64,000 bases of DNA from a virus. The notes under the pieces were generated by a model, which saw only the letters and a program-made list of their open reading frames with translations, searched no databases and was not told the origin of the DNA. This document shows positions 8,273-16,244 of the stretch, one piece after another (the stretch's first letter is position 1; each line of letters opens with the position of its first letter). The stretch covers positions 1 through 64,000 of IMG/VR virus record IMGVR_UViG_3300008113_000015, one strand, 5' to 3'. A program made the position numbers and the translations under genes.

Positions 8273-8301
8273 ATTATAACAAATTGGCAATTTTGAGTCA
8301 A
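8273..8301 (-). promoter_or_regulatory. sigma70-type promoter of the 8.2-7.3 kb operon
   Basis: Minus strand TTGACT, 17 bp, TATAAT. The spacer is nearly the same as that of the promoter at 62841-62869. Confidence 0.85.
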
Positions 8302-8302
8302 C

Positions 8303-8328
8303 CAAAAGAAAAGCCCCTTGCGGGGCTC
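8303..8328 (-). terminator. terminator after phasin-like gene
   Basis: Minus strand AGCCCC-GCAA-GGGGCT stem followed by TTTCTTTT. It ends directly at the -35 box of the next promoter. Confidence 0.8.
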
Positions 8329-8348
8329 TAAAATGTAGTACTTGAGTA

Positions 8349-8624
8349 TTACTTTTTAGATGTGGTAGCTGTGTAGGCTTTCATGATGCCTTCACCAAAT
8401 TTGGTGTAGTCAAATTTCATAGCGTCTTGTGTGGCCTTGACCATTTCTGTGGTCAATGTGGTAAATGTGTCCATGCTCACTTTGGTGGCCTTTTTGGTGT
8501 AGTCAGCTTGAGCATCAATGAACTTGATCATTGCGTCTTTGGCTGTTTCATTTTGAACAAAAGTATTCACGAAAGTCTTTTTACCGGTTTGTACGGTGTC
8601 GATGATTGCGTCTGCTGTAAACAT
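8349..8624 (-). CDS. phasin-like protein
   Basis: 91 residues, almost all helical and free of Cys and Pro (FVNTFVQNETAKDAMIKFID, then a Thr/Lys-rich helix). Composition and pattern resemble small phasin-family proteins, which coat polyhydroxyalkanoate granules in bacteria; similar proteins occur in some phages. It has its own AGGAG site, upstream promoter-like boxes and a terminator, so it is probably a strongly expressed single gene. Function in the phage is unclear. Confidence 0.55.
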   Translation of the reverse strand: MFTADAIIDTVQTGKKTFVNTFVQNETAKDAMIKFIDAQADYTKKATKVSMDTFTTLTTEMVKATQDAMKFDYTKFGEGIMKAYTATTSKK

Positions 8625-8645
8625 GTGTTTCTCCTAATTTAAGCG

Positions 8646-8760
8646 AGTTTGCTATAGGACCCGGCCTATCCAGCGTCCTATGTTGTATTATATATGATAA
8701 TTTTGCTGCATTGCAACATATTTTCAGCACTTTAGTGACCATTCACTAATTTTAAATACA
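8646..8760 (-). promoter_or_regulatory. divergent promoter region with leader hairpin
   Basis: On minus, TTGCAA-18-TATAAT lies about 8684-8714 and the leader holds a TAGGAC/GTCCTA hairpin before the phasin-like gene. On plus, TTGGCT-17-TATACA (about 8761-8789) and a TTAAATAC box precede the gene at 8800. No ORF is seen here. Confidence 0.45.
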
Positions 8761-8799
8761 TTGGCTGTGTCGATAGTAAATAGTATACAGGAGAACTTT

Positions 8800-9111
8800 A
8801 TGCTAAAAGCAATTTTTGATTGGTTTAAAAAACCCAGCCCTGCGGCACAAGCGCCAGCAGTACAACCAGAAGCTGTGCCCTACAAAGTAGAAGCACCTGC
8901 TCAGGTTGCCCCAGTGATAGAAGCCGCACCTGTTGTGGCCGCACCTGCTGACGTTGGCAAACCTGCAGATGACCGAGTAGAGGCCACTGCCCGACCTGCT
9001 CGCAAGCCCCGAGCCAAGCCAGCGGCAAAACCGGCAGCTGGATCAGCAACAAAACCGGCAGCGATCACAGCAGCCAAAAAGCCCCAAGGCCGCAAGCCAG
9101 CACAAAAATAA
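8800..9111 (+). CDS. Lys/Ala/Pro-rich histone-like basic protein
   Basis: 103 residues from ATG 8800 (site CAGGAG). A short amphipathic head (MLKAIFDWFKKPSPA) is followed by a low-complexity Ala/Pro/Val region and a strongly basic tail (ARKPRAKPAAKPAAG, AAKKPQGRKPAQK), similar to the C-terminal domains of histone H1-like bacterial proteins. Likely binds DNA or RNA without sequence preference. A bidirectional terminator follows at once. Function inferred from composition only. Confidence 0.6.
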   Translation: MLKAIFDWFKKPSPAAQAPAVQPEAVPYKVEAPAQVAPVIEAAPVVAAPADVGKPADDRVEATARPARKPRAKPAAKPAAGSATKPAAITAAKKPQGRKPAQK

Positions 9112-9136
9112 AAAAAGCCCCAGAAGGGGCTTTTTT
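9111..9136. terminator. bidirectional terminator
   Basis: AAAAAAGCCCC, AGAA loop, GGGGCTTTTTT: a symmetrical stem with T tracts on both strands, between convergent genes. Confidence 0.9.
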
Positions 9137-9137
9137 A

Positions 9138-9425
9138 TTAAGTCAACATCCTGACCAAACCCACAGTGTCAATAGTGGTCAGCAATAGATAGTTAGCCAG
9201 CATGCCAAAACTTCTCCGAGTCCAAGCAGCCCAAGCATAGAGAGCACAGCCAAAGATCCAAACAGGATAAAGAGCAAGAAGCGGAGGATTGGGGACTGTG
9301 AGCGCCATAGTAATACTGCAACCAATACTGATAGCCCAAGCAAGCAACTCAATAGCAAAGCGAATTCTGTTAGACTTAAAGTCATCTCTGATCCAGCTAA
9401 ATGTGTTAAGCAGTATATCGTTCAT
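9138..9425 (-). CDS. conserved phage membrane protein
   Basis: 95 residues with two or three hydrophobic helices (FAIELLAWAISIGCSITMAL, ALYPVWIFGCALYAWAAW, NYLLLTTIDTVGLV). It resembles a small membrane protein family of marine T4-like phages with no known function. The start overlaps the end of uvdE by 20 bases, suggesting coupling. Confidence 0.7.
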   Translation of the reverse strand: MNDILLNTFSWIRDDFKSNRIRFAIELLAWAISIGCSITMALTVPNPPLLALYPVWIFGCALYAWAAWTRRSFGMLANYLLLTTIDTVGLVRMLT

Positions 9426-10431
9426 AAACCTGTTGACTGGCTAGATTCTTGCCTTTGGCCTCACACTCAATATCAAACTTGTCAGCAAAGGACAATGCCC
9501 AATCAGTCACAGCATCGTTCCAGTAGAAGTCACTGTGAGCACGGAGCTTTTGCTTTTTATAACCTCTACCAAGAAGGGAAGCAAGGTCTGGGCGAACTCG
9601 TCGATCATGGTCAACCAAAATATCTTCGCGACTAACTGAGTAATGAAGAACAGGACGAATACCACGCCAAGAGTCAATAACCCTTGCAACGCGATCATCT
9701 TGTGGGGAGATGTATTCGCCGCTGTTGATCCAATGGTGGTGTATGTCCAGTACGAGAGCCACATGCTCAGCCACAAGTAAAGTAGTGTCAAGTCCATTAG
9801 ATATTTCGTCGTTTTCTATAGTTATGAGATTTCGAGCCTCGGGACTCAATCGCTTGAGTGTTTGTAAAAACTTAGCAGGGCCGCCTTTGCCTGACAGGTG
9901 CACGTTGATACCAAAGCCATGATCATGCCAAGTGCTACCATAGCCCATCCAACGTGCCATGTCTGCATGGTATTCAAATTCTTCCACGCTACGATCCACA
10001 ATTTCGTCGCTTTCCGAAGCCAGCACACAAAACTGTCCTGGATGAAAATCCAAACGCACATCCAGCCTGCGAGCAGTTTCGCCAATGGGTGCAAATATCT
10101 TTTCAAGATGACGCTGAATGTCGGACTGTTGCCACCAGGCCTTCCAGTCGCGTTCAGTGTAGCCTTGTAGCATTTCACTGCCCAGACGCACCATGCGTCG
10201 ATTTTTAGGTAGTGTAGCCACACGCTCGATCATTTTTACAGCGGCAGCGGCATTGTGATTCATGATATCCCACTGTCGCTGTTCGGCTTCGTCGCGATGC
10301 TCGCGCAGCCAGCGCATGGTAGTTGAACGCCCGTTAAGGTCCCGATCTTTTGCATTGACTTTCATGCCGCCGCATTCGGACGGATCATTAAGCCACTTGC
10401 AACAAAAGCCAATTCGAGGATGTGTATTCAT
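9406..10431 (-). CDS. uvsE: UV-damage endonuclease UvdE/UvsE
   Basis: 341 residues, normal length for the UvdE family. Metal-binding barrel motifs are visible: FHPGQF, TIENDE, LDIHHHWIN and HYSV, all expected of this TIM-barrel enzyme that nicks 5' of pyrimidine dimers. The N terminus RIGFCCKWL is also typical. The ATG at 10431 stands six bases after a TATAAT box with no ribosome site, so the mRNA is probably leaderless. A TTG start 15 bases upstream would overlap the -10 box and is less likely. Confidence 0.92.
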   Translation of the reverse strand: MNTHPRIGFCCKWLNDPSECGGMKVNAKDRDLNGRSTTMRWLREHRDEAEQRQWDIMNHNAAAAVKMIERVATLPKNRRMVRLGSEMLQGYTERDWKAWWQQSDIQRHLEKIFAPIGETARRLDVRLDFHPGQFCVLASESDEIVDRSVEEFEYHADMARWMGYGSTWHDHGFGINVHLSGKGGPAKFLQTLKRLSPEARNLITIENDEISNGLDTTLLVAEHVALVLDIHHHWINSGEYISPQDDRVARVIDSWRGIRPVLHYSVSREDILVDHDRRVRPDLASLLGRGYKKQKLRAHSDFYWNDAVTDWALSFADKFDIECEAKGKNLASQQVYERYTA

Positions 10432-10437
10432 GCAGTT

Positions 10438-10466
10438 ATTATACAATAATCTGCATATATTATCAA
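10438..10466 (-). promoter_or_regulatory. sigma70-type promoter abutting uvsE start
   Basis: Minus strand TTGATA, 17 bp, TATAAT; the ATG follows the -10 box after six bases. Confidence 0.8.
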
Positions 10467-11383
10467 CCTTGAGATGCCCGAATTAGGTCTAGCGTAACAC
10501 AATGAAATCCGCCGCCTAGTGTGCGACTGTGGCGTAATTCCAACGGAATCACAGTGAAACCTTTCTTTTCCAGGGTATTGGCAAGAGATGTCTGTCTTTT
10601 ATCACATATAACTGTGTTTGGGTCTACTGCAAGCATATTAAGGGCAATCCATTTTGATGCATACGGGTACTGATAAAAGTCTTGGGGCACAACCTCATCC
10701 ACAAAAATCTTCTCCCAATCGCGGAACACGTTTGGGCAGTTGGATTCGTTGACTCTTGATCCATTTAATAACACCAACCCTTCTCTCAGCGGAACCACGG
10801 TTGAATCAATATGCACGCCAGCATAAAAATTACACAATTCGATTTCTACCGTGGGAAATACATCACACAACCATTCGTATGCTGCTCGATTGCCTGAAGC
10901 TGATTCTAAGAACAACATCCGGTCTCCCAGACGACAGATATTAGCAGCATCTAGCACCATGCCTGAATTTCTGGGCATAAAATGATAGTGTTCTACAGCA
11001 TCCACAATATCGTGATAGCACTGTAGTTCCATGTCTCTACAGGGATACATCATGGCAGGATCTACAATGGTGTTGCCGTAGACCAACAGCCGGTCACGAG
11101 GGCAATAGTTATACATGCCGTCGTGCACTTGGAAGTTCAGTGGTTCTGGACGCACAACTTCGACCCCTAGGCTCGACAGTGTCATTGCCAGTTTGTTGAG
11201 ATCCTCGTTGGTTTCGTCAATGATGTGTTGTGGCACTGGACCGCTGGGCACAGGCGTTTCAGTCCAGGTTGTTTTTTGTGATTCTTGAGAAAATACAGGA
11301 TCCAGCACAGGCCAGTTGGCATGGGAAGCATCACCGACCACAATTTTTTTCAGTGGGCTCCACTCGTCGTAGCTAGATATCAT
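10463..11383 (-). CDS. amidinotransferase (glycine amidinotransferase-like)
   Basis: 306 residues. The N terminus (SYDEWSPLKKIVVGDA) and C-terminal GGGFHCVTLDLIR carry the family signatures; the Cys in the latter is the catalytic nucleophile and VHIDST supplies the His. Family members move an amidino group from arginine to an amine (glycine or inosamine). Related genes occur in aquatic T4-like phages. Coupled by ATGA to the hydroxylase-like gene upstream. The acceptor substrate cannot be read; given the neighbours, a sugar or surface component is possible. Confidence 0.85.
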   Translation of the reverse strand: MISSYDEWSPLKKIVVGDASHANWPVLDPVFSQESQKTTWTETPVPSGPVPQHIIDETNEDLNKLAMTLSSLGVEVVRPEPLNFQVHDGMYNYCPRDRLLVYGNTIVDPAMMYPCRDMELQCYHDIVDAVEHYHFMPRNSGMVLDAANICRLGDRMLFLESASGNRAAYEWLCDVFPTVEIELCNFYAGVHIDSTVVPLREGLVLLNGSRVNESNCPNVFRDWEKIFVDEVVPQDFYQYPYASKWIALNMLAVDPNTVICDKRQTSLANTLEKKGFTVIPLELRHSRTLGGGFHCVTLDLIRASQG

Positions 11384-11898
11384 AGGTGTCCTGTAATTTG
11401 CAATGTATAACGATCTTCTAAACCGACGTTTGCTGCCATGTGTGGTGTGTTATAAACCCATTCTACTGTGTCTCCGGCACGCCAGTTTACGTATGGTTTG
11501 CCTTCAACTTCTAAATAGTGGCCTGGTTTCCAATCTTCCAGCAACAGCAATGCCCGTCTAATGGTATGTTCATGACCTTCAAGATCAAACAGTTCAATAT
11601 AGCGTTTGTAAAGATCACTGTGTACTGGCATCACTGTGCCTGTGGGCATGCGATAAAAAGCAAGACCAATATTTCGCCAACCTTGCTCGGCATAGATGTT
11701 GATGAACTTGCTAGCCCAGTTAGGTAAACGATGTCGCATGTCGCACAAGTCGCCACAGATTTTATCGTTGTATCCTTGACTGAGCCATAGGCTCACTGTG
11801 TCAGGATCATTGAACGGTTCTTGGATGTAGTCCAGTGTTTTGAACTCATCATCCCAGAACCGGTCTATGTGATACTTAATGCTTACGGGTGTTGCCAT
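11380..11898 (-). CDS. aspartyl/asparaginyl beta-hydroxylase-like oxygenase
   Basis: 172 residues from ATG 11898. The Fe(II)/2-oxoglutarate facial triad is suggested by MPVHSD (HxD), NTPHMAANVG (distal His) and DRYTLQITG (Arg that binds 2-oxoglutarate). This order fits the Asp/Asn beta-hydroxylase cupin family. I rejected the longer frame (to 11952) because it only reads over the neighbour. Overlaps the dehydrogenase-like gene by 23 bases and the amidinotransferase by four. Confidence 0.7.
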   Translation of the reverse strand: MATPVSIKYHIDRFWDDEFKTLDYIQEPFNDPDTVSLWLSQGYNDKICGDLCDMRHRLPNWASKFINIYAEQGWRNIGLAFYRMPTGTVMPVHSDLYKRYIELFDLEGHEHTIRRALLLLEDWKPGHYLEVEGKPYVNWRAGDTVEWVYNTPHMAANVGLEDRYTLQITGHL

Positions 11899-12394
11899 AG
11901 TGAACAACTTTGACTGAGCTGGTTGAAGCCAGTTTGCGCCACGGATCAACAATTACTGATCCTGGTTTGATATCACAATAGGCCTGTGTGTCTTTTTGTT
12001 CACCGGTGTACTCATAAGTGATCTTGCGATTGTGTGCCCACAAATACACAGCAGGTTGGTTGACTTCTGTAACCACTTCGTCCTGGTTGTCTGCTAACGG
12101 ATCGACATACACCACAGGCATGCCTGCTTCTTTGACATAGTGTCCAACCAAGGTAGAGTATGAACCAATACAGTATTCAACATCGGGCTTGTAGGCTTTG
12201 CCGTGAATCACAATAGGCAGGCCTGTTTTCTTAGCCTCTTCAACCAGGAACAGACCCAAGTTTTTGGCCTGGATCTCACGAGCATGCATAATTGTGTCAA
12301 ACAAGTCATAGCCCACTTCATAGTGTTCGGCCAACCAACGCAGGGCAATGTAGCTGAAATGTAGGTGTTGTAGAAGATCTTGATGGCTTCGCAT
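11876..12394 (-). CDS. nucleotide-sugar dehydrogenase-like protein, C-terminal half (frameshifted)
   Basis: 172 residues in a different frame from the N-terminal half. It carries the C-terminal UDP-binding-domain pattern (HGKAYKPDVEYCIGSYS, VVYVDPLA) of UDP-glucose/GDP-mannose dehydrogenases. The true continuation begins near 12360 (SYIALRWLAEHYEVG), so the ATG at 12394 is probably not a genuine start. The catalytic FGGxCFPKD segment of the family is not visible, so activity is doubtful even if the frame were restored. Confidence 0.6.
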   Translation of the reverse strand: MRSHQDLLQHLHFSYIALRWLAEHYEVGYDLFDTIMHAREIQAKNLGLFLVEEAKKTGLPIVIHGKAYKPDVEYCIGSYSTLVGHYVKEAGMPVVYVDPLADNQDEVVTEVNQPAVYLWAHNRKITYEYTGEQKDTQAYCDIKPGSVIVDPWRKLASTSSVKVVHYGNTRKH

Positions 12395-12951
12395 TCGTCC
12401 CAGGTACCAATCTCGTAGCGTGGATCGTTGTTCATGATGGTCTTGTACAGTTCAATTAACTCACCAGCAACGCCAGTAAGGTCACCATCTTCTGTGCCAA
12501 TGATAACCATTTCAGGATTGGCCATATCCCACTTCACTGAGCCCATGGCAATCAAGTACGGGTTGTACAAGAACTGGTGTTTAGGATCTAGCAATGTAAT
12601 AAATTTGCTACGAGTAGTACCGGGCAATACTGTACTAATCAATACAACCTTTTTGCTGGACTTGGCGTGCTGATTGACTTTTGTAATAGCGTCAATTACA
12701 GCATCGTGGCCAAAGTCTCGAGGCTCCATGTGACTCGATGGCACTGAACCGTCATAGCCTTCGGCATGCGGAGTGGGCACTGCAATAAAGATCCAGTCAC
12801 TTTTGTTCACAAGTTCTTCAATGTCGCAGACTTTTACACTGTCGCTTTGTCGTGGGTAAATATCGTAACCACGCACTTCGTGCTTTTCTGCCATAACTTC
12901 GGCACAATCAAGGCCAAGTTTACCGATACCAATAAAACCAATTTTTTCCAT
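12208..12951 (-). CDS. nucleotide-sugar dehydrogenase-like protein, N-terminal half (frameshifted)
   Basis: The NAD-binding Rossmann motif GFIGIGKLGLDCAEVMA opens the protein, and VPTPH, VLPGTTR, NPYLIA and GTWDECEAIKIFYNTYI follow in the order expected for UDP-glucose/GDP-mannose dehydrogenases. After NTYIS (near 12354-12363) the frame changes character, while the -1 frame continues the family pattern. A one-base loss in ATTTC would explain it. The ATG at 12951 faces the divergent ATG at 12955 with three bases between. Confidence 0.7.
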   Translation of the reverse strand: MEKIGFIGIGKLGLDCAEVMAEKHEVRGYDIYPRQSDSVKVCDIEELVNKSDWIFIAVPTPHAEGYDGSVPSSHMEPRDFGHDAVIDAITKVNQHAKSSKKVVLISTVLPGTTRSKFITLLDPKHQFLYNPYLIAMGSVKWDMANPEMVIIGTEDGDLTGVAGELIELYKTIMNNDPRYEIGTWDECEAIKIFYNTYISATLPCVGWPNTMKWAMTCLTQLCMLVRSRPKTWVCSWLKRLRKQACLL

Positions 12952-12954
12952 ATA

Positions 12955-14217
12955 ATGAGCGTTCCTTTAGATAGATTATACAATCACATAGACAGTCTTT
13001 GCGACCATGACGTAATAATTTATCGCTTTTTTCCGCATGGTTCGAAAAAACTCAGTGATTTAAAAATGTTACAATCATGGAACTGGTTTGAATATATGAC
13101 TCGACCATTGGCAATATTTCACGATCAGGAGCCGTTAGACTACGATCTCTACAGCCAACAAGAAGTGTTAGCAACCATTGAGTGTTATGGATTGCCCGCG
13201 GTCATGCAGGACATTGCCAAACATACACATTTACGCGGAGTAACCTCGGGGATTCTGGGAGTGTGTGACAAATCAATCATTGTTCACTCAGAGCAAAACA
13301 GTAGTGAAATTCAAAAATATGAACACAATGATTTTGTTGGCGTGTATTGGTGGAGTCATGCAGCAATTGCAAGAGATTGGTTTAGATATGCCGAGCATGA
13401 TCCTAACTTAACATTCCGGCACAATCGCAGTCACAAAGATTTCCTGATCTACAACCGAGCTTGGCAAGGAACCAGGGAATACAGATTAAAATTTGCTGAA
13501 CTGTTGGTGCAGGCTGATTTGATAAAAGACTGCAATACAAAATTTTCAGCCACAGACAACCAACAGTACTACAGTCAACATCAGTTTGTCAACCCACAAT
13601 TTCAAGTTTCTACGGCTCTAGAAAACTATATTCCTACAAACAACCATGATGCCAGCGCCAGTGCTGACTATGACAGCAATGACTATCAGACGTCAAACAT
13701 AGAAGTAGTACTAGAAACACTGTTTGATGACACACGATGGCATCTAACTGAAAAAAGCCTAAGACCTATTGCTGTTGGCAAGCCATTTTTGTTGATGTCC
13801 ACACCTGGCAGCTTGAAATATCTTCGCAGTTATGGGTTTGAAACTTTTGCGCCGCTGATTGATGAAAGCTACGATAGTATCGTTGATCCTGTAGACCGCA
13901 TGCTCGCAGTGATCAAAGAAATGCAACGTATATCTCAACTGGGTGCCAGTGCAAAAACAGCATTGTATCAAGAACTCAATAACATCGCTGCAAGAAACAA
14001 ACAACGTTTTTTCAGCAGAGCTTGGCAAGATCAAATATTTGCTGAGTTGAAAACGAATCTAGAAGAAAAAATCAATTACTTGAACAACAACTGTGTTGGT
14101 GCAAAGTTTTGGAAGCAGGCTAATCCTGAACCAGCGCAACGATTAGTTGGTATAAAAACAGCCGTTGGCAACGAAATAGAACAGTTTAGTCAGTGGATGA
14201 AGTCAAAAGGCCTTTGA
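12955..14217 (+). CDS. putative glycosyltransferase (fucosyltransferase-like pattern)
   Basis: 420 residues from ATG 12955. The C-terminal motif WHLTEKSLRPIAVGKPFLL resembles the nucleotide-sugar-binding segment of fucosyltransferase-like phage proteins, and FHDQEPLDYDLY is a second conserved-looking motif. The longer frame (to 12766) reads backwards over the dehydrogenase-like gene and is rejected. No ribosome site precedes the ATG. The 3' end overlaps the convergent DUF6492-type gene by 32 bases. Fits a surface-sugar cassette; exact activity unknown. Confidence 0.6.
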   Translation: MSVPLDRLYNHIDSLCDHDVIIYRFFPHGSKKLSDLKMLQSWNWFEYMTRPLAIFHDQEPLDYDLYSQQEVLATIECYGLPAVMQDIAKHTHLRGVTSGILGVCDKSIIVHSEQNSSEIQKYEHNDFVGVYWWSHAAIARDWFRYAEHDPNLTFRHNRSHKDFLIYNRAWQGTREYRLKFAELLVQADLIKDCNTKFSATDNQQYYSQHQFVNPQFQVSTALENYIPTNNHDASASADYDSNDYQTSNIEVVLETLFDDTRWHLTEKSLRPIAVGKPFLLMSTPGSLKYLRSYGFETFAPLIDESYDSIVDPVDRMLAVIKEMQRISQLGASAKTALYQELNNIAARNKQRFFSRAWQDQIFAELKTNLEEKINYLNNNCVGAKFWKQANPEPAQRLVGIKTAVGNEIEQFSQWMKSKGL

Positions 14218-15049
14218 GTCTCTCAAAAACTGCATCGTAGTTGTTGACAGTGTCCGATGCAAAATCAAAACTCAACATGTTCATCTGTGGGTTTTTGTCA
14301 CTGATAACATTGAAGGTTTGTGGAAAATCATTGTGTGTGACTTGCTCTAGTTTCTTAAATTCAAACCGACGTTGTTCTACTAGATCAACTGCACTGCCTT
14401 GTGCCAGTACCCAATTACCCAAAACTTCATACTCACTGAACCACTTGACATTGGCCACATAGTCCCACGGAGTGTATTCAATCATAGCATCCAGTACATT
14501 CATGCCATGACGTTGTTCAATAAGGCGTTTTAGATTAGCCCAGTCCTGACTGAACACAGGCATCATGTCGCATACAAAACAGTGAGGGGTCTGTCGCTCT
14601 AGACCAGTGATTGCTTGGAACCCTTCGTAGTATCCAGGAGCATGTTTTATGTTGGGCAGGTTCCAGAGTTGCAATCGCCCTTCAACTTGGTACTGATATG
14701 GGCTAGTGCAAAAAGTATCTGCATCGTGCAAGAACAATATGTCATGATCCAACAAGTCAATCATGGCCAGTTTCAAGGCCTGTTGAAACAACCAGGCACC
14801 GCGATAGTCGCCGCTAATGTTCCAGTTTTTTACAGTTGGGCGTTGATCAATAACTTCTTGGTCAGTGAGATACACAAAGTTTGAAGTATCAATGCCGTAT
14901 TTGACAAACACAGAATTTAATCGTTGTCCATTCAATGGCGAAACAATGTAGGTCTGGTCTACAGGCTGTAGATAACGATCAAATTGCAGTGTTAAACAGG
15001 CGTTGCCAATACGATGGGCGCCTACTGGCATTATTCGTGCTGTTCTCAC
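14186..15049 (-). CDS. DUF6492-type glycosyltransferase-like protein
   Basis: Up to 287 residues. The DADTF motif after LDHDILFLH is a DxD-like sugar-nucleotide site, and WLFQQALKLAMIDLL upstream fits the DUF6492 family found near polysaccharide genes. The first start is GTG 15049; ATG at 15031 (MPVGAHRIG) is a good alternative. A 9 bp inverted repeat lies just upstream (15057-15080). Likely acts on virion or host surface sugars. Confidence 0.65.
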   Translation of the reverse strand: MRTARIMPVGAHRIGNACLTLQFDRYLQPVDQTYIVSPLNGQRLNSVFVKYGIDTSNFVYLTDQEVIDQRPTVKNWNISGDYRGAWLFQQALKLAMIDLLDHDILFLHDADTFCTSPYQYQVEGRLQLWNLPNIKHAPGYYEGFQAITGLERQTPHCFVCDMMPVFSQDWANLKRLIEQRHGMNVLDAMIEYTPWDYVANVKWFSEYEVLGNWVLAQGSAVDLVEQRRFEFKKLEQVTHNDFPQTFNVISDKNPQMNMLSFDFASDTVNNYDAVFERLKGLLTSSTD

Positions 15050-15056
15050 AATGATT

Positions 15057-15080
15057 CCCGGTAAAATCTTATTTACCGGG
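15057..15080 (-). repeat. inverted repeat between two genes
   Basis: CCCGGTAAA and TTTACCGGG with a six-base loop. It spans the stop codon of the 15069-15431 gene and the leader of the next gene. There is no T tract, so it is more likely an RNA-stability or translation element than a terminator. Confidence 0.6.
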
Positions 15081-15431
15081 TTGTGTCAGTGTTCCGTCCC
15101 AGTCGTCTGCTGGCGGGGTTTCTCGGAATGTTTTAATACGTTCTAAAAGATTGTCGTAAAAACTGTCAAGCTCGCCAGACCATTTTCCCTTGAGTGTTTC
15201 GCCGATGGCCTGCTCGCAGTACTCCCAGTGACGTTGCTTGTAGTGTTTGATTACATTTTCGTGCAGCTCTTTGAGATTTGCTGCCACAGGAAATTCGGTT
15301 AGTGGAATGCGCTCAATTAAACAGTAAGCAGTCACCGGCAACATTTCTGGTGGTCTACGCACAGTGTCTAGTTCCAATACCGTATAGCTGTCAGGTACGT
15401 TTTGTGCCACTTCGCCAAATATAATGTGCAT
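15069..15431 (-). CDS. conserved aquatic-phage protein
   Basis: 120 residues with AAGGA six bases before ATG 15431. The pattern (MHIIFGEVAQ, VLELDTV, LKGKWSGELDSFYDNLLERI) is that of a small conserved protein of T4-like aquatic phages; function unknown. Acidic and helical in its second half. Confidence 0.65.
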   Translation of the reverse strand: MHIIFGEVAQNVPDSYTVLELDTVRRPPEMLPVTAYCLIERIPLTEFPVAANLKELHENVIKHYKQRHWEYCEQAIGETLKGKWSGELDSFYDNLLERIKTFRETPPADDWDGTLTQPGK

Positions 15432-15442
15432 GTTAATTCCTT

Positions 15443-15449
15443 TTAAATA
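15443..15449 (+). promoter_or_regulatory. candidate late promoter TTAAATA at a leaderless start
   Basis: TTAAATATGTATGAT runs from the box into the start codon, identical over 15 bases to the context at 50084-50098. Confidence 0.4.
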
Positions 15450-15452
15450 TGT

Positions 15453-16244
15453 ATGATGAGTTTTGTATTTGATTTAATTTCTGATTTACATGTTGACACA
15501 TGGGACGAAAACAATTGGGAAGGTATTGCTACCAGCCCAGTTTGTGTGGTGGCAGGAGATGTCAGCAAAGATCGAGCCCAGGTAGTTGACACACTGCGAC
15601 GACTGGGTAAAACCTACCAAGCGGTGTTCTACATTGATGGCAACGACGAACATCAGGCCTATCTTGGTAACCTGGGCTACAGTTATGCTGATCTAGTTGG
15701 CAAAATTAACAAAATACCCAATCTAGTCTATCTACAAGACAACGTGGTTGTGATAGATGGTGTGGCCATTATTGGTACCAATGGTTGGTGGGGATTTGAT
15801 TTTGATCTAAGTGTAGACGGTCTTGCTAGTGCAGAATGGTACAAAGAAAAATTTTCTCTCAGTAACGAAGCCATCAAGGCTATCAGCAAAATGGCTACCA
15901 ACGATGCTATGTATCTAATCAATTCAGTAAAACGCCTACAAACTCATTTGGACGTAAACAAAATTGTAATAGTAACTCACACTGTGCCTAACGCTGCATT
16001 GATCTCGCATGACATTGATCTAGAAGGCAAGCTCAAGTTTAATACCATGGGCAACCGCTACATGGATCAGGTGCTAGATGCAGACACTGAAAACAAAATA
16101 CATACCTGGTGCTTTGGACACTATCATGGCTCAGTGGATCAGCATAAAAATAATATTCGCTATGTAAACAACTGTAGAGGCAGGGGTGATACACCTTATA
16201 AAAAATATGTGTACCACCCTTTGCGTGTGGTTATAGATTATTGA
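15453..16244 (+). CDS. calcineurin-like metallophosphoesterase
   Basis: About 262 residues; ATG 15453 or the adjacent ATG 15456. Metal-binding motifs appear in order: DLHVD (DxH), VVAGDV (GD), DGNDEH (GNxxH-like), VTHTVP and GHYHG (GHxH). Family members are phosphodiesterases, nucleotidases or protein phosphatases; substrate not readable. It sits alone on the plus strand behind a TTAAATATGTATGAT context shared with the gene at 50099, and overlaps the end of clpS by seven bases. Confidence 0.85.
   Translation: MMSFVFDLISDLHVDTWDENNWEGIATSPVCVVAGDVSKDRAQVVDTLRRLGKTYQAVFYIDGNDEHQAYLGNLGYSYADLVGKINKIPNLVYLQDNVVVIDGVAIIGTNGWWGFDFDLSVDGLASAEWYKEKFSLSNEAIKAISKMATNDAMYLINSVKRLQTHLDVNKIVIVTHTVPNAALISHDIDLEGKLKFNTMGNRYMDQVLDADTENKIHTWCFGHYHGSVDQHKNNIRYVNNCRGRGDTPYKKYVYHPLRVVIDY

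Noticed and set aside
12766-12954. N-terminal extension of the plus-strand glycosyltransferase
   Set aside because: It reads antisense through the Rossmann region of the dehydrogenase-like gene and is Cys/Phe-rich nonsense.
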